A DNA stretch of 64,000 bases. Origin: Mycobacterium sherrisii (GTDB lineage Bacteria; Actinomycetota; Actinomycetes; Mycobacteriales; Mycobacteriaceae). The notes under the pieces are model-generated. The model was not told where the DNA came from and searched no databases. It worked only from the letters and a program-made list of their open reading frames with translations. The translations under genes were made by a program, and so were the position numbers. The stretch lies in the NCBI RefSeq assembly GCF_002102355.1, contig NZ_LQPT01000093.1, positions 1 through 64,000 of the forward strand. Reading direction: 5' to 3'. Positions 32,931-43,689 of the stretch are shown here, piece after piece (the stretch's first letter is position 1; each line of letters starts with the position of its first letter).

Positions 32931-32966
32931 CGCTGACCCCCTTACACGAGAAGAGCGAAATAACCC

Positions 32967-33923
32967 ATGGCTGAAGTATTGGTGCTCGTCGAGCACGCCG
33001 AAGGCGCGGTGAAGAAGGTCACCGCCGAATTGATCACCGCCGCCCGCACATTGGGTGAGCCGTCCGCCGTCGTCGTCGGGGCCCCGGGCACGGCTGCGCC
33101 GCTGACCGACGCGCTCAAGGAGGCCGGCGCCGCCAAGATCTACGTCGCCGAGTCCGACGACGTCGACAAGTACCTCATCACCCCGGTTGTCGACGTGCTG
33201 GCTTCGCTGGTCGAATCCGCTTCTCCCGCAGCGGTTTTGCTGGCTGCCAACGCCGACGGCAAAGAGATCGCCGGCCGGCTCGCCGCCCGGATCGGTTCCG
33301 GCCTGCTGGTCGACGTGGTCGAGGTCCGGGAAGGCAACAAGGCCGTCCACTCCATCTTCGGTGGCGCGTTCACCGTCGAGGCGCAGGCCAACGGCGACAC
33401 CCCGGTGATCACCGTGCGGGCCGGCGCGGTCGACGCGGAGCCGGCCGCGGGCGCGGGTGAGCCGATCACGGTCGAGGTGCCCGCACCCGCGGAGAACGCC
33501 ACCAAGGTCACCTCCCGCGAGCCCGCGGTCGCCGGGGACCGTCCGGAACTCACCGAGGCCACCGTCGTGGTGTCCGGTGGCCGCGGCGTCGGCAGCGCGG
33601 AGAACTTCAAGGTCGTCGAGGAGCTCGCCGACTCGCTGGGCGCGGCCGTCGGCGCCTCGCGTGCCGCCGTCGACTCCGGCTACTACCCGGGCCAGTTCCA
33701 GGTCGGCCAGACCGGTAAGACGGTGTCCCCGCAGCTCTACATCGCGCTGGGCATCTCCGGGGCGATCCAGCACCGCGCCGGCATGCAGACGTCGAAGACC
33801 ATCATCGCGGTCAACAAGGACGAAGAGGCACCCATCTTCGAGATCGCCGACTACGGCGTGGTGGGCGACCTGTTCAAGGTGGCTCCCCAGCTGACCGAGG
33901 CGATCAAGGCCCGCAAGGGCTGA
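32967..33923 (+). CDS. etfA: Electron transfer flavoprotein alpha subunit
   Basis: A 318-residue ETF alpha subunit (fixB). The N-terminal domain begins [19 protein letters not shown]. The C-terminal FAD domain has [62 protein letters not shown] and [20 protein letters not shown], covering the usual FAD contacts. A ribosome site (GAGAAGAG) lies before ATG 32967. It forms the ETF heterodimer with EtfB. A strong hairpin terminator follows, ending the operon. Confidence 0.95.
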   Translation: MAEVLVLVEHAEGAVKKVTAELITAARTLGEPSAVVVGAPGTAAPLTDALKEAGAAKIYVAESDDVDKYLITPVVDVLASLVESASPAAVLLAANADGKEIAGRLAARIGSGLLVDVVEVREGNKAVHSIFGGAFTVEAQANGDTPVITVRAGAVDAEPAAGAGEPITVEVPAPAENATKVTSREPAVAGDRPELTEATVVVSGGRGVGSAENFKVVEELADSLGAAVGASRAAVDSGYYPGQFQVGQTGKTVSPQLYIALGISGAIQHRAGMQTSKTIIAVNKDEEAPIFEIADYGVVGDLFKVAPQLTEAIKARKG

Positions 33924-33937
33924 GCCGGGCTGCATCC

Positions 33938-33967
33938 AAACACCCCCGCCGCCGGGCGGGGGTGTTT
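33938..33967 (+). terminator. Hairpin terminator after etfBA
   Basis: A perfect 13-base stem, AAACACCCCCGCC paired with GGCGGGGGTGTTT around a GCCG loop, 14 bases after the etfA stop. The 3' tail has only a short T run, as is common in mycobacteria. Confidence 0.85.
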
Positions 33968-34081
33968 GCTGTCACCGGGCGCACGAGACGGGGTCTTTGG
34001 CACCGCATTCGTCATCTGACGTGCACCGACATGTCATAGCGGCGATGCCGATTCGCTCCTCGGTTGCGCGACGTTGTTCCC

Positions 34082-34945
34082 GTGAGCATTGCTTCTGTTC
34101 TGATCCCGAGCGACAAACCGGACGGGGCCCCAGCCAGCGCTGGCGGGCCGCGCTATTCGCTGTTGCTGTCCACCGACCCCAGCCTCGTCGAGGCGGCCCA
34201 GCGGCTCCGCTACGACGTGTTCACCAGCACCCCCGGCTTCGTGCTGCCGACCACCGGCGCCGGGGACCGCGACACCGACCGCTTCGACGAGTTCTGCGAC
34301 CACCTGCTGGTCCGCGACGACGACACCGGCGAGTTGGTCGGGTGCTACCGGATGCTGGCCCCCGCCGGTGCCATCGCGGCGGGTGGCCTCTACACCGCGA
34401 CCGAATTCAACCTCGCCGCGCTCGACCGGCTGCGGCCCTCGCTGGTGGAGATGGGGCGGGCTGCGGTTCGCGACGGGCACCGCAACGGGGCGGTGGTGCT
34501 GCTGATGTGGGCCGGGATTCTGGCCTACCTGGACCGCTACCAGTACGACTACGTGATCGGGTGTGTGTCCGTGCCGATCAGCGGGGGCGATGCGGACCAG
34601 GCGCCCGGCAGCCAATTGCGTGGGGTGCGCGACTTCGTGCTGAACCGGCACGGCGCGCCGCCGGAACACCAGGTAATCCCGCACCGGCCGGTGCTGGTGG
34701 ACGGCAAGAGCCTCGACGAGATCGCACCGCCGCCCCGGCCCGCGATACCCGCCCTGATGCGCGGCTACCTGCGGTTGGGCGCCAAGGTGTGCGGAGAGCC
34801 CGCCCTGGACCCCGACTTCGGCGTCGGCGACTTCTGCGTCGTGCTCGCCAAGAGCCAGGCCGACACCCGCTACCTGCGGCGGCTGCGGTCGGTGTCGGCG
34901 GCGTCCCAGCTCAGCGGCGAGACGGCGGGCGGCGACACCCGATGA
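34082..34945 (+). CDS. GNAT-type N-acyltransferase, OlsB/hemolysin-like (Rv3027c-like)
   Basis: A 287-residue protein of the Acetyltransf_5 / OlsB family. LRYDVFTSTPGFVLPTTGAGDRDTDRFDEFCDHLLV and TGELVGCYRMLAP are the N-acyltransferase core, and LVEMGRAAVRDGHRNGAVVLLMWAGILAYL matches the family's conserved EixGR-type motif. YVIGCVSVPISGGD and GDFCVVLAKSQADTRYLRR complete it. OlsB enzymes transfer a 3-hydroxyacyl chain to the alpha-amino group of ornithine. The next gene is a PlsC-type acyltransferase overlapping by 4 bases, as OlsA follows OlsB, so ornithine-lipid synthesis is a reasonable hypothesis. GTG 34082 is chosen over TTG 34064. Confidence 0.75.
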   Translation: MSIASVLIPSDKPDGAPASAGGPRYSLLLSTDPSLVEAAQRLRYDVFTSTPGFVLPTTGAGDRDTDRFDEFCDHLLVRDDDTGELVGCYRMLAPAGAIAAGGLYTATEFNLAALDRLRPSLVEMGRAAVRDGHRNGAVVLLMWAGILAYLDRYQYDYVIGCVSVPISGGDADQAPGSQLRGVRDFVLNRHGAPPEHQVIPHRPVLVDGKSLDEIAPPPRPAIPALMRGYLRLGAKVCGEPALDPDFGVGDFCVVLAKSQADTRYLRRLRSVSAASQLSGETAGGDTR

Positions 34946-35781
34946 GCGCCCCCCCGAGGAATCCACGCGCCACCCCACACGCCTGGATGCCGCGCGCGAC
35001 GTGCGACAGCAGCTGCGTGGGCGTCGGCCCCGCGTCGCCACGGTGGCAAGTGGTGCTGCGGGTGACGCTTCGCCTGCTGCTGGCGCTGTCGATCGCGTCG
35101 GTGCTGCCGCTGGCGCTGATCCCGATGCCGGGTCAGATGCGGCTGCGCCAGTTCTACTGCCGGACGCTACTGCGCTGCTTCGGGGTGCGCATCAGCGTCT
35201 CGGGGGCCCCGATCCGGAACCTGCGCGGCGTCCTGGTGGTCAGCCCGCACATGTCCTGGCTGGACGTCTTCGCCATCGGCGCGGTGCTGCCCGGCTGGTA
35301 TGTGGCCCGCGCCGACATGTTCGGCGAGCCGTGGGCGCGGCTGCTGAAGATCATTCCCATCGACCGGGCCAGCCTGCGCCGGCTGCCGGGCGTGGTGCAC
35401 TCCGTGGCATCCCGGCTCAGCGCGGGCCAGACCGTGGTGGCCTTCCCCGAGGGCACCACCTGGTGCGGGGTGGCCTGCGGGTCGTTCTACCCGGCGATGT
35501 TCCAGGCCGCGATCGACGCGGCCCGCCCGGTGCAACCACTGCGGTTGACCTACCACCACGTCGACGGCCTCATCTCGACCGCCCCGGCCTTCGTCGGCGA
35601 CGACACGTTGGGGGCGGCGATCTTCCGGCTGATCACCCAGCGCCGCACCCTGGCCCACGTGCACGTCGAGTCTTTGCAGCTGCCCGGCGGTGATCGGCGG
35701 GCGCTGGCCCGGCGCAGCCAGCAGGCCGTGGGCGTCGGCGTGACGCGTCGCCCAGGTCAGCGCCACGCGCTGGCCGCCTAG
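34942..35781 (+). CDS. PlsC-family 1-acyl-glycerol-3-phosphate-type acyltransferase (Rv3026c-like)
   Basis: A 279-residue membrane-bound acyltransferase. One hydrophobic helix ([19 protein letters not shown]) is followed by the acyltransferase motifs: [15 protein letters not shown] (H-x4-D), [30 protein letters not shown] (FPEGT) and [10 protein letters not shown]. It should add the second fatty acid to a lyso-lipid acceptor; with the OlsB-like gene upstream the acceptor may be lyso-ornithine lipid rather than lysophosphatidate. ATG 34942 overlaps the upstream stop (ATGA). The first 30 residues vary in composition and may be unstructured. Confidence 0.85.
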   Translation: MSAPPRNPRATPHAWMPRATCDSSCVGVGPASPRWQVVLRVTLRLLLALSIASVLPLALIPMPGQMRLRQFYCRTLLRCFGVRISVSGAPIRNLRGVLVVSPHMSWLDVFAIGAVLPGWYVARADMFGEPWARLLKIIPIDRASLRRLPGVVHSVASRLSAGQTVVAFPEGTTWCGVACGSFYPAMFQAAIDAARPVQPLRLTYHHVDGLISTAPAFVGDDTLGAAIFRLITQRRTLAHVHVESLQLPGGDRRALARRSQQAVGVGVTRRPGQRHALAA

Positions 35782-35849
35782 CGGGAGGACCCCGCACGCC
35801 GCCGCGGCCTGCGTCGTCGCCGGGCCGGCCCGGTATCGTGGGGCGAGTC

Positions 35850-37028
35850 ATGGTCTACCTCGATCACGCCGCCACCACCCCGATGCACCCCGCCGTCGTC
35901 GAGGCGATGACGGCCGTGTTCGGCACCGTGGGCAACGCCTCCTCGCTGCATACCAGTGGCCGGGCCGCGCGGCGCCGGATCGAGGAGTCCCGCGAGCTGA
36001 TCGCCGACCGGCTGGGTGCCCGCCCATCGGAGGTCATCTTCACGACCGGCGGCACCGAGAGCGACAACCTAGCCGTCAAGGGCATCTATCGCGCCCGCCG
36101 CGACGCCGATGCCCGTCACCGCCGCATCATCACCAGCCAGGTCGAACACCACGCGGTGCTGGACTCGGTGCACTGGCTGGTCGAGCACGACGGCGCCGAG
36201 GTGACCTGGTTGCCGACCGAGCCGGACGGATCGGTCGGCGCGGCCGCGCTGCGCGAGGCGCTGCAAACCCACGACGACGTGGCACTGGTCTCGGTGATGT
36301 GGGCCAACAACGAGGTGGGCACCGTCATGCCGGTCGCCGATCTCGCCGCCGTCGCCGCCGAATTCGGCGTGCCCATGCACAGCGACGCCGTGCAGGCGGT
36401 GGGTCAGCTGCCCGTCGACTTCACCGCGAGCGGGTTGTCCGCGCTGAGCGTCGCGGCGCACAAGTTCGGCGGTCCGGCGGCCGTGGGCGCGTTGCTGCTG
36501 CGCCGGGACGTCGCCTGTGTGCCGCTGTTGCACGGTGGTGGGCAGGAGCGTGATATCCGTTCCGGCACACCGGATGTCGCCGGTGCGGTGGGAATGGCAA
36601 CGGCCGTGAAGCTTGCGGTGGACGGCTTGGAGGCCAACAGCGCGCGGCTGCGGGTGCTGCGCGATCGTCTGGTCGACGGCGTGCTGGCCGAGATCGACGA
36701 CGTGCGCTTCAACGGCTCCCGCGAAGCGCGGCTTCCGGGCAATGCGCACTTCACCTTCCGCGGCTGCGAAGGCGATTCGCTGTTGATGTTGTTGGATGCC
36801 AACGGCATCGAGTGCTCGACGGGGTCGGCATGCACCGCCGGTGTGCCGCAGGCCTCGCACGTGCTGATCGCGATGGGCGACGACGCCGCCACCGCGCGCG
36901 GATCGCTGCGACTGTCGTTGGGGCACACCACTGTTGACGCCGACATCGACGAGGTGCTGCGGGTGCTGCCCGCGGCGGTCGATCGCGCCCGGCGCGCAGC
37001 GATGGCCGCCGCAGGGGCATCCGGGTGA
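35850..37028 (+). CDS. iscS: Cysteine desulfurase
   Basis: A 392-residue PLP enzyme of the NifS/IscS class that moves sulfur from cysteine. [19 protein letters not shown] opens it, [24 protein letters not shown] and [14 protein letters not shown] follow, the PLP lysine is in [11 protein letters not shown], and the catalytic cysteine in [16 protein letters not shown] 35850 is chosen from the family start; GTG 35838 is in frame upstream. The stop overlaps the start of mnmA (GTGA), which fits a job supplying sulfur for tRNA 2-thiouridine as well as iron-sulfur clusters. Confidence 0.93.
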   Translation: MVYLDHAATTPMHPAVVEAMTAVFGTVGNASSLHTSGRAARRRIEESRELIADRLGARPSEVIFTTGGTESDNLAVKGIYRARRDADARHRRIITSQVEHHAVLDSVHWLVEHDGAEVTWLPTEPDGSVGAAALREALQTHDDVALVSVMWANNEVGTVMPVADLAAVAAEFGVPMHSDAVQAVGQLPVDFTASGLSALSVAAHKFGGPAAVGALLLRRDVACVPLLHGGGQERDIRSGTPDVAGAVGMATAVKLAVDGLEANSARLRVLRDRLVDGVLAEIDDVRFNGSREARLPGNAHFTFRGCEGDSLLMLLDANGIECSTGSACTAGVPQASHVLIAMGDDAATARGSLRLSLGHTTVDADIDEVLRVLPAAVDRARRAAMAAAGASG

Positions 37029-38101
37029 GAGTGCTTGCCGCGATGAGCGGTGGCGTCGATTCGTCGGTCGCCGCCGCTCGCATGGTCGACGCCGGGCACG
37101 ACGTGGTCGGTGTGCATCTGGCGTTGTCGTCGGCGCCGGGCGCGCTGCGCACCGGCTCGCGCGGATGCTGCTCCAAGGAGGATGCCTCCGATGCGCGCCG
37201 CGTCGCCGACGTGCTCAAGATTCCGTTCTACATCTGGGATTTCGCGGAGAAGTTCGCCGCGGACGTGATCGACGATTTCGTGTCGTCCTACCAGCGCGGC
37301 GAGACGCCCAATCCCTGCGTGCGCTGCAACCAGCGCATCAAGTTCGCCGCGCTGTCCGCGCGGGCTGTGGCGCTCGGTTTCGACACGGTGGTCACCGGCC
37401 ACTACGCCCGGCTGTCGCAGGGGCGGCTGCGCCGCGCCGTGGACCGGGACAAGGACCAGTCCTATGTGCTGGCCGTGCTGACCGCGGAGCAGTTGCGCCA
37501 CGCCGCCTTCCCGGTCGGCGACACGCCCAAGCCACAGATCCGCGCGGAGGCCGCCCGCCGCGGTCTGGCGGTGGCGGACAAACCGGACAGCCATGACATC
37601 TGCTTCGTCCCGTCCGGGGACACCCGCGCGTTTCTGGGCGAGCGCATCGCCGTGCGCCGGGGCAACGTGGTCGGCGCGGACGGCACGGTGCTGGCCACGC
37701 ACGACGGCGTGCACGGTTTCACGATCGGTCAGCGCAAGGGACTGGGCATCGCCGGGCCCGGACCCGACGGCCGCCCGCGCTACGTGACGGCCATCGATGC
37801 GGACACCTCGACCGTGCATGTGGGCAGCGCCGCCGACCTCGAAGTGCGGGCGCTGACGGGTCGCGAGCCGGTGTTCACCTCCGGAACCGCACCCGCGGGC
37901 CCCATCGAGTGCACCGTCCAGGTGCGCGCGCACGGCGAAACCGTTGCTGCGGTTGCCGAATTGGTCGGCGAGGAGCTCGACGTGCGGCTGCGCACTCCGC
38001 TGCGCGGGGTGGCACGCGGCCAGACCGTGGCGCTGTACCGGCCGGATCCGGCCGGCGACGAGGTGCTCGGCAGCGCCATCATCGCCGGCACCGCCCGCTG
38101 A
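37025..38101 (+). CDS. mnmA: tRNA 2-thiouridine(34) synthase
   Basis: A 358-residue ATP-dependent tRNA thiolase. The PP-loop is [20 protein letters not shown] near the N-terminus. The first catalytic cysteine is in [13 protein letters not shown], and the second in [40 protein letters not shown] lies between them. It makes the s2U modification at the wobble base of Glu, Gln and Lys tRNAs using sulfur from IscS, encoded immediately upstream with a 4-base overlap. GTG start. Length is standard. Confidence 0.95.
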   Translation: MRVLAAMSGGVDSSVAAARMVDAGHDVVGVHLALSSAPGALRTGSRGCCSKEDASDARRVADVLKIPFYIWDFAEKFAADVIDDFVSSYQRGETPNPCVRCNQRIKFAALSARAVALGFDTVVTGHYARLSQGRLRRAVDRDKDQSYVLAVLTAEQLRHAAFPVGDTPKPQIRAEAARRGLAVADKPDSHDICFVPSGDTRAFLGERIAVRRGNVVGADGTVLATHDGVHGFTIGQRKGLGIAGPGPDGRPRYVTAIDADTSTVHVGSAADLEVRALTGREPVFTSGTAPAGPIECTVQVRAHGETVAAVAELVGEELDVRLRTPLRGVARGQTVALYRPDPAGDEVLGSAIIAGTAR

Positions 38102-38212
38102 CCGGAGCACCCACCGCGCGTTCCAGGGATCCTTTTAGCCGTTGTGGAGACCATTCGTTCCGACACTGTGGCGACCCGGGAGCGGGACTCGGAGCGGGAA
38201 GGAACAGCGACG

Positions 38213-38488
38213 ATGAGCGACAACCAGGCCACCGCGCAGACGATGCCGACCAACGGCCTGACCGTGGCGGCGTTTGTGCTGAGCATCATGGGCATGTACG
38301 CCAGCCCGATCTTGAGCGGCGTGCTGGCCCTCGTCGGGATGCGTCAGGTCAAACAACATGGGCAGCAGGGATTCGCGTTCGGCGTTGCCGCGTTGGTGGT
38401 CTCGGCCGCGGTCACCGTCCTGCACGTCGCGATCTGGATCGAGTGCGGGCAGCCCAACTTCGAGCTGATGACCACCGCGCATTGGTGA
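38213..38488 (+). CDS. Small DUF4190-like membrane protein
   Basis: A 91-residue protein with two transmembrane helices: NGLTVAAFVLSIMGMYASPILSGVLALVGM and FAFGVAALVVSAAVTVLHVAIW, joined by the loop RQVKQHGQQG. This is the DUF4190 pattern (two helices around a charged R-x-x-K/R turn). The start ATG 38213 has AAGGAA upstream; a GTG at 38144 is in frame but its extra 23 residues look unstructured. Its role is unknown. It is convergent with the lipoprotein gene. Confidence 0.65.
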   Translation: MSDNQATAQTMPTNGLTVAAFVLSIMGMYASPILSGVLALVGMRQVKQHGQQGFAFGVAALVVSAAVTVLHVAIWIECGQPNFELMTTAHW

Positions 38489-38522
38489 AAGACGTTCGCG
38501 TACAGGAACTTTCACAACGAAG

Positions 38523-39167
38523 CTAGTGGGGCATGTTGGCGGTGATGTTGGTCATCACGATGTCGGATACCGATTGCGGAAAGCCGCAGAACGTCACTTC
38601 CAGCAGGGCCACCGACAGCTGGCGGTAGTCGCGGCCGCAACCGCCGGGCCCCAGGTGCAGCGAATCGGCGCCGGCCTTCCATTCGCCGACGAATGCTCGG
38701 CCGTCGGCGCCGCCGGCACAATCGGTCACCGTCGACACCAGCGCGCCGAAGGCGCGTTGCGCGGTGGCCACGTCCCGGTAGGCCGCGGCGCCCTCGGAGA
38801 TCAGCGCGCCGTCGGGCGGATCCTGGAAGGTGATCTTGTGGAATTCCTCGATCTCGGGCCCGAACGTCGCGGTCTCGGCGTAGAGGAAGCGGCAGGGCGC
38901 CGGCATGGTGCCGGCCAGCGCCTCGATGTCCACCGGCGCGCTGCCGTCCATCGACGGGATGATCGACAGATGTTCACCGGCGCCGGTGATCGCACGCATC
39001 CGCGACTGGTCGAGCAGGATGGTGTCGACATTCACGCCGCCGACGCCCCTGGCGCCACCGGTGTAGCCGGGAACCGCAGCGCCGTCGACGATTCGGGTGC
39101 ACGCCACGGTGAGCGCCACCGCGCCGCACATCAGCAGCGGCCTTGCGAATCCTGCCCTGCGCCACAC
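38523..39167 (-). CDS. PknH-sensor-like lipoprotein (LpqA-like, Rv3016-like)
   Basis: A 214-residue lipoprotein. The signal segment FARPLLMCGAVALTVAC ends with a Cys that fits a lipobox (TVAC). The mature domain resembles the extracellular PknH_C sensor fold: LLDQSRMRAITGAGEHL, DIEALAGTMPAPCRFLYAET, FGALVSTVTDCAGGADG, and GGCGRDYRQLSVALLEVTFCGF. The four cysteines in it probably form two disulfides. GTG 39167 with GAGGGGT upstream is the likely start; the frame further upstream crosses the divergent promoter. Function unknown. Confidence 0.75.
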   Translation of the reverse strand: MWRRAGFARPLLMCGAVALTVACTRIVDGAAVPGYTGGARGVGGVNVDTILLDQSRMRAITGAGEHLSIIPSMDGSAPVDIEALAGTMPAPCRFLYAETATFGPEIEEFHKITFQDPPDGALISEGAAAYRDVATAQRAFGALVSTVTDCAGGADGRAFVGEWKAGADSLHLGPGGCGRDYRQLSVALLEVTFCGFPQSVSDIVMTNITANMPH

Positions 39168-39253
39168 CGTTTTGCACCCCTCTAAAGCTTCGAGCGTAGT
39201 CCTGGCGGCGGGATCACACACCCCTGGCCCGCCGACCGCGATGCCGCGTCGAA

Positions 39254-39259
39254 TACGGT
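39254..39259 (+). promoter_or_regulatory. -10 element for the MetE-like gene
   Basis: TACGGT ends 6 bases before GTG 39266, with no ribosome site, indicating a leaderless start. Confidence 0.5.
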
Positions 39260-39265
39260 TGGCCG

Positions 39266-40294
39266 GTGAGTGTTTTCGCCGACATCGTTCCCAAGGCCAC
39301 TGGTGTCGGATCGTGGCCCGGCACCGCGGCCCGCCCGGCGGCACAGGTTGTCGTCGGGGAGTTGGCGGGCGCGCTGGCCCACCTGGTGGAGCTGCCGGCC
39401 CGGGGAGTGGGCGCCGACCTGTTGGGGCGGGCCGGCGCGCTGCTGATCGACGTCGCGATAGACACCGTGCCCCGCGGTTACCGGATCGCCGCCCGGCCCG
39501 GCGCGGTGACCCGTCGGGCGCTCAGCCTCCTCGACGAGGACACCGACGCGCTGGAGGAAGCCTGGGAGACGGCCGGCTTGCGCGGCGGCGGGCGGGTGGT
39601 CAAGGTGCAGGCCCCCGGCCCGATCACGCTGGCCGCCGGGCTGGAGCTGGCCAACGGGCACCGGGCGATCACCGATGCCGGGGCGGTCCGCGACCTGACG
39701 GCCTCCCTGGCCGAGGGCGTCGCCGTGCACCGCGCCTCACTGTCCAGGCGGCTGGACACGCCGGTCGTGGTGCAGCTCGACGAGCCGTCGTTGCCGGCGG
39801 CATTGGGTGGGCAGTTGAGCGGGGTGACCGCGCTGAGCCCGGTGGCCGCGCTGGACGAAGCGGTGGCCGAGGCGCTGCTCGACAGTTGCGCCGCGGCACT
39901 GGGCAACGACGTGCTGCTGCACAGCTGCGCGCCCGCCTTGCCGTGGGAACTGTTGGGGCGCAGCGCTATTGGCGCGGTATCGGTGGACGCGGCGACGTTG
40001 ACGGCGGCGGACTTGGACGGGATCGCGGGGTTCGTCGAATCGGGGCGCACCGTGTTGCTGGGGGTGGTGGCCGCCACGGCCCCGGAGCGGCAACCCTCGG
40101 CGGAGCAGGTCGCCAGCGCGCTCGTCGGGGTGACCGATCGGCTCGGCTTCGCGCGCTCGGCGCTGCGGGATCGCATCGGCGTCACGCCGGCGTGCGGTCT
40201 GGCCGCGGCGACGCCGCAGTGGGCCCGCACCGCGATCGAGCTGGCCCGGCAAGCCGCCGAGGTGTTCGCCCAGGACCCCGACGCCATCGGCTAA
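39266..40294 (+). CDS. MetE C-terminal-like protein (Rv3015c-like)
   Basis: A 342-residue protein of the cobalamin-independent methionine synthase C-terminal (UROD/MetE-like) fold. ATGVGSWPGTAARPA opens it; KVQAPGPITLAAGLELANG and VVVQLDEPSLPAALGG are the substrate-side strands with an Asp-Glu-Pro motif; LLHSCAPALPWELLGRS could hold a zinc-binding His-Cys pair; and DRIGVTPACGLAAATPQWA gives another cysteine. It is too short to be full MetE, and its substrate is unknown. It precedes ligA with 63 bases between, as in M. tuberculosis. Confidence 0.8.
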   Translation: MSVFADIVPKATGVGSWPGTAARPAAQVVVGELAGALAHLVELPARGVGADLLGRAGALLIDVAIDTVPRGYRIAARPGAVTRRALSLLDEDTDALEEAWETAGLRGGGRVVKVQAPGPITLAAGLELANGHRAITDAGAVRDLTASLAEGVAVHRASLSRRLDTPVVVQLDEPSLPAALGGQLSGVTALSPVAALDEAVAEALLDSCAAALGNDVLLHSCAPALPWELLGRSAIGAVSVDAATLTAADLDGIAGFVESGRTVLLGVVAATAPERQPSAEQVASALVGVTDRLGFARSALRDRIGVTPACGLAAATPQWARTAIELARQAAEVFAQDPDAIG

Positions 40295-40345
40295 GCACCC
40301 GCTCGTGGGGCGGCGATGCGAGCTAGCACTGTCGGGGTGCTTCGA

Positions 40346-42442
<2,097 letters not shown>

Positions 42443-42477
42443 CAGCGAGGCACTGGGCTACACACAGGTAGCGGATC

Positions 42478-42483
42478 TATGGT
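42478..42483 (+). promoter_or_regulatory. -10 element for the TetR gene
   Basis: TATGGT ends 7 bases before ATG 42491, suggesting a leaderless start; it also contains an in-frame ATG at 42479. Confidence 0.4.
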
Positions 42484-42490
42484 GGGCGCT

Positions 42491-43087
42491 ATGACGCAGA
42501 CCGCCGAACCGTACACGGAGGACTCTCCGTGGTCTCCGCGCGAGGCCGAACTGCTGGCGGTCACCCTGCGGCTGCTGCAGGAGCACGGCTACGACCAGTT
42601 GACCGTGGACGCGGTGGCCGCCGCGGCCCGGGCGAGCAAGGCCACGGTGTACCGGCGCTGGCCGTCGAAGGCCGAACTGGTACTGGCCGCCTTCACCGAG
42701 GGGGTGCGCGAGGTGGCGGTCGTCCCCAACACCGGCACCCTGCGCGGCGATCTGATCAGACTCGGCGAAGTCTGTGGCGAGCATGGCCGCCAGCACGCCA
42801 GCACCATTCGCGCGGTGATGGTCGAGGTGTCGCGGCATCCCGCCCTCAACGAGGCCCTGCAGGAGCAATTCCTCAAGCAGCGCAAGGCCCTGATTCAGCA
42901 TGTGCTGCGGCAAGCCGTCGAACGCGGCGAGATCACCGATGACGCAATCGACGACGAACTTTGGGACCTGCTGCCCGGGTACCTGATCTTCCGGTCGATC
43001 ATCCCGGGCCGGCCGCCCACTCGTCGCACCGTCCAGCTGCTCGTCGACCAGATCCTGCTGCCGGGCCTGACCCGAACCACCAGCTAA
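42491..43087 (+). CDS. TetR-family regulator next to mmpS-mmpL
   Basis: A 198-residue repressor. The helix-turn-helix is LTVDAVAAAARASKATVYRRWPSKAELVLAAF (about residues 38-69). The ligand domain is of the TetR_C_16/AcrR-like type (DLLPGYLIFRSIIPGRPPT). ATG 42491 follows a -10 element; ATG 42479 is an in-frame alternative. It lies just upstream of mmpS and mmpL on the same strand, with a palindromic operator inside the mmpS promoter, so local repression of that pump is the simplest model. This unit is not in the M. tuberculosis block between ligA and Rv3013. Confidence 0.88.
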   Translation: MTQTAEPYTEDSPWSPREAELLAVTLRLLQEHGYDQLTVDAVAAAARASKATVYRRWPSKAELVLAAFTEGVREVAVVPNTGTLRGDLIRLGEVCGEHGRQHASTIRAVMVEVSRHPALNEALQEQFLKQRKALIQHVLRQAVERGEITDDAIDDELWDLLPGYLIFRSIIPGRPPTRRTVQLLVDQILLPGLTRTTS

Positions 43088-43129
43088 CCGCCGCCGGCCC
43101 GCGCCGCGGGGTGGGTACGTGAGCGTCTC

Positions 43130-43158
43130 TTGTGCAGTACGGTCCAGTACCGTACTCT
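43130..43158 (+). promoter_or_regulatory. mmpS-mmpL promoter with TetR operator in the spacer
   Basis: TTGTGC (43130-43135), 17 bases, TACTCT (43153-43158). Inside it is a perfect 7-base inverted repeat AGTACGG-N7-CCGTACT (43136-43156), covering the spacer and part of the -10. A bound repressor would block RNA polymerase. Confidence 0.65.
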
Positions 43159-43242
43159 AAGACGCGTCGGTCCCACCTGAGCGCGACACCGGTCGTGGTC
43201 ACCAGCCGATCGAGCAACGCCCGACCAGCGAAAGGCCAACGG

Positions 43243-43689
43243 GTGAAGGCGGTTTCGTTGTCCACCGTGCTGCGGCAAGGATGGATGGTATTGGTCGCGG
43301 TGCTCGTCGTCGCGATCGCGGGATTCGGCATCTATCGCCTGCACGGCATTTTCGGCTCGGATGCCGGCAATTCGGCCAACAGCGGCCTGGCCAACGAGAT
43401 CGTCCCGTTCAACCCCAAGCAGGTGGTGCTGGAGGTGTTCGGCGCCCCCGGGGCGGTGGCCACCATCAACTACCTTGACGTCAACGCCCAGCCGCAACAG
43501 GTCAAGGACGCGCCGCTGCCCTGGTCGTTCACCATCACCACGACCGAACCCGCCGTCGTCGCCAACGTCGTGGCGCAGGGCGACGGCGACACGCTCGGCT
43601 GCCGCATCACCGTCAACGGCGAAGTCAAAGATCAACGCACCGTCCACAAAGTCGACGCCTACACCTTTTGTCTGGATAAATCGGGATGA
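43243..43689 (+). CDS. MmpS-family transport accessory protein
   Basis: A 148-residue protein with one N-terminal membrane helix ([21 protein letters not shown]) and a periplasmic beta domain typical of Mmp[40 protein letters not shown], then [26 protein letters not shown] and a second Cys in [10 protein letters not shown], likely a disulfide. The start GTG 43243 has AAAGG 8 bases upstream. Its stop overlaps mmpL (ATGA). MmpS proteins act with their MmpL partner in exporting lipids, siderophores or drugs. Confidence 0.92.
   Translation: MKAVSLSTVLRQGWMVLVAVLVVAIAGFGIYRLHGIFGSDAGNSANSGLANEIVPFNPKQVVLEVFGAPGAVATINYLDVNAQPQQVKDAPLPWSFTITTTEPAVVANVVAQGDGDTLGCRITVNGEVKDQRTVHKVDAYTFCLDKSG

Noticed and set aside
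32280-33935. Minus-strand open frame of 551 codons across etfBA
   Set aside because: Antisense to two well-supported genes; Leu/Gly/Arg-rich and without motifs.
36404-38110. Minus-strand open frame of 568 codons
   Set aside because: Antisense to iscS and mnmA, both clearly intact; no recognisable motifs.
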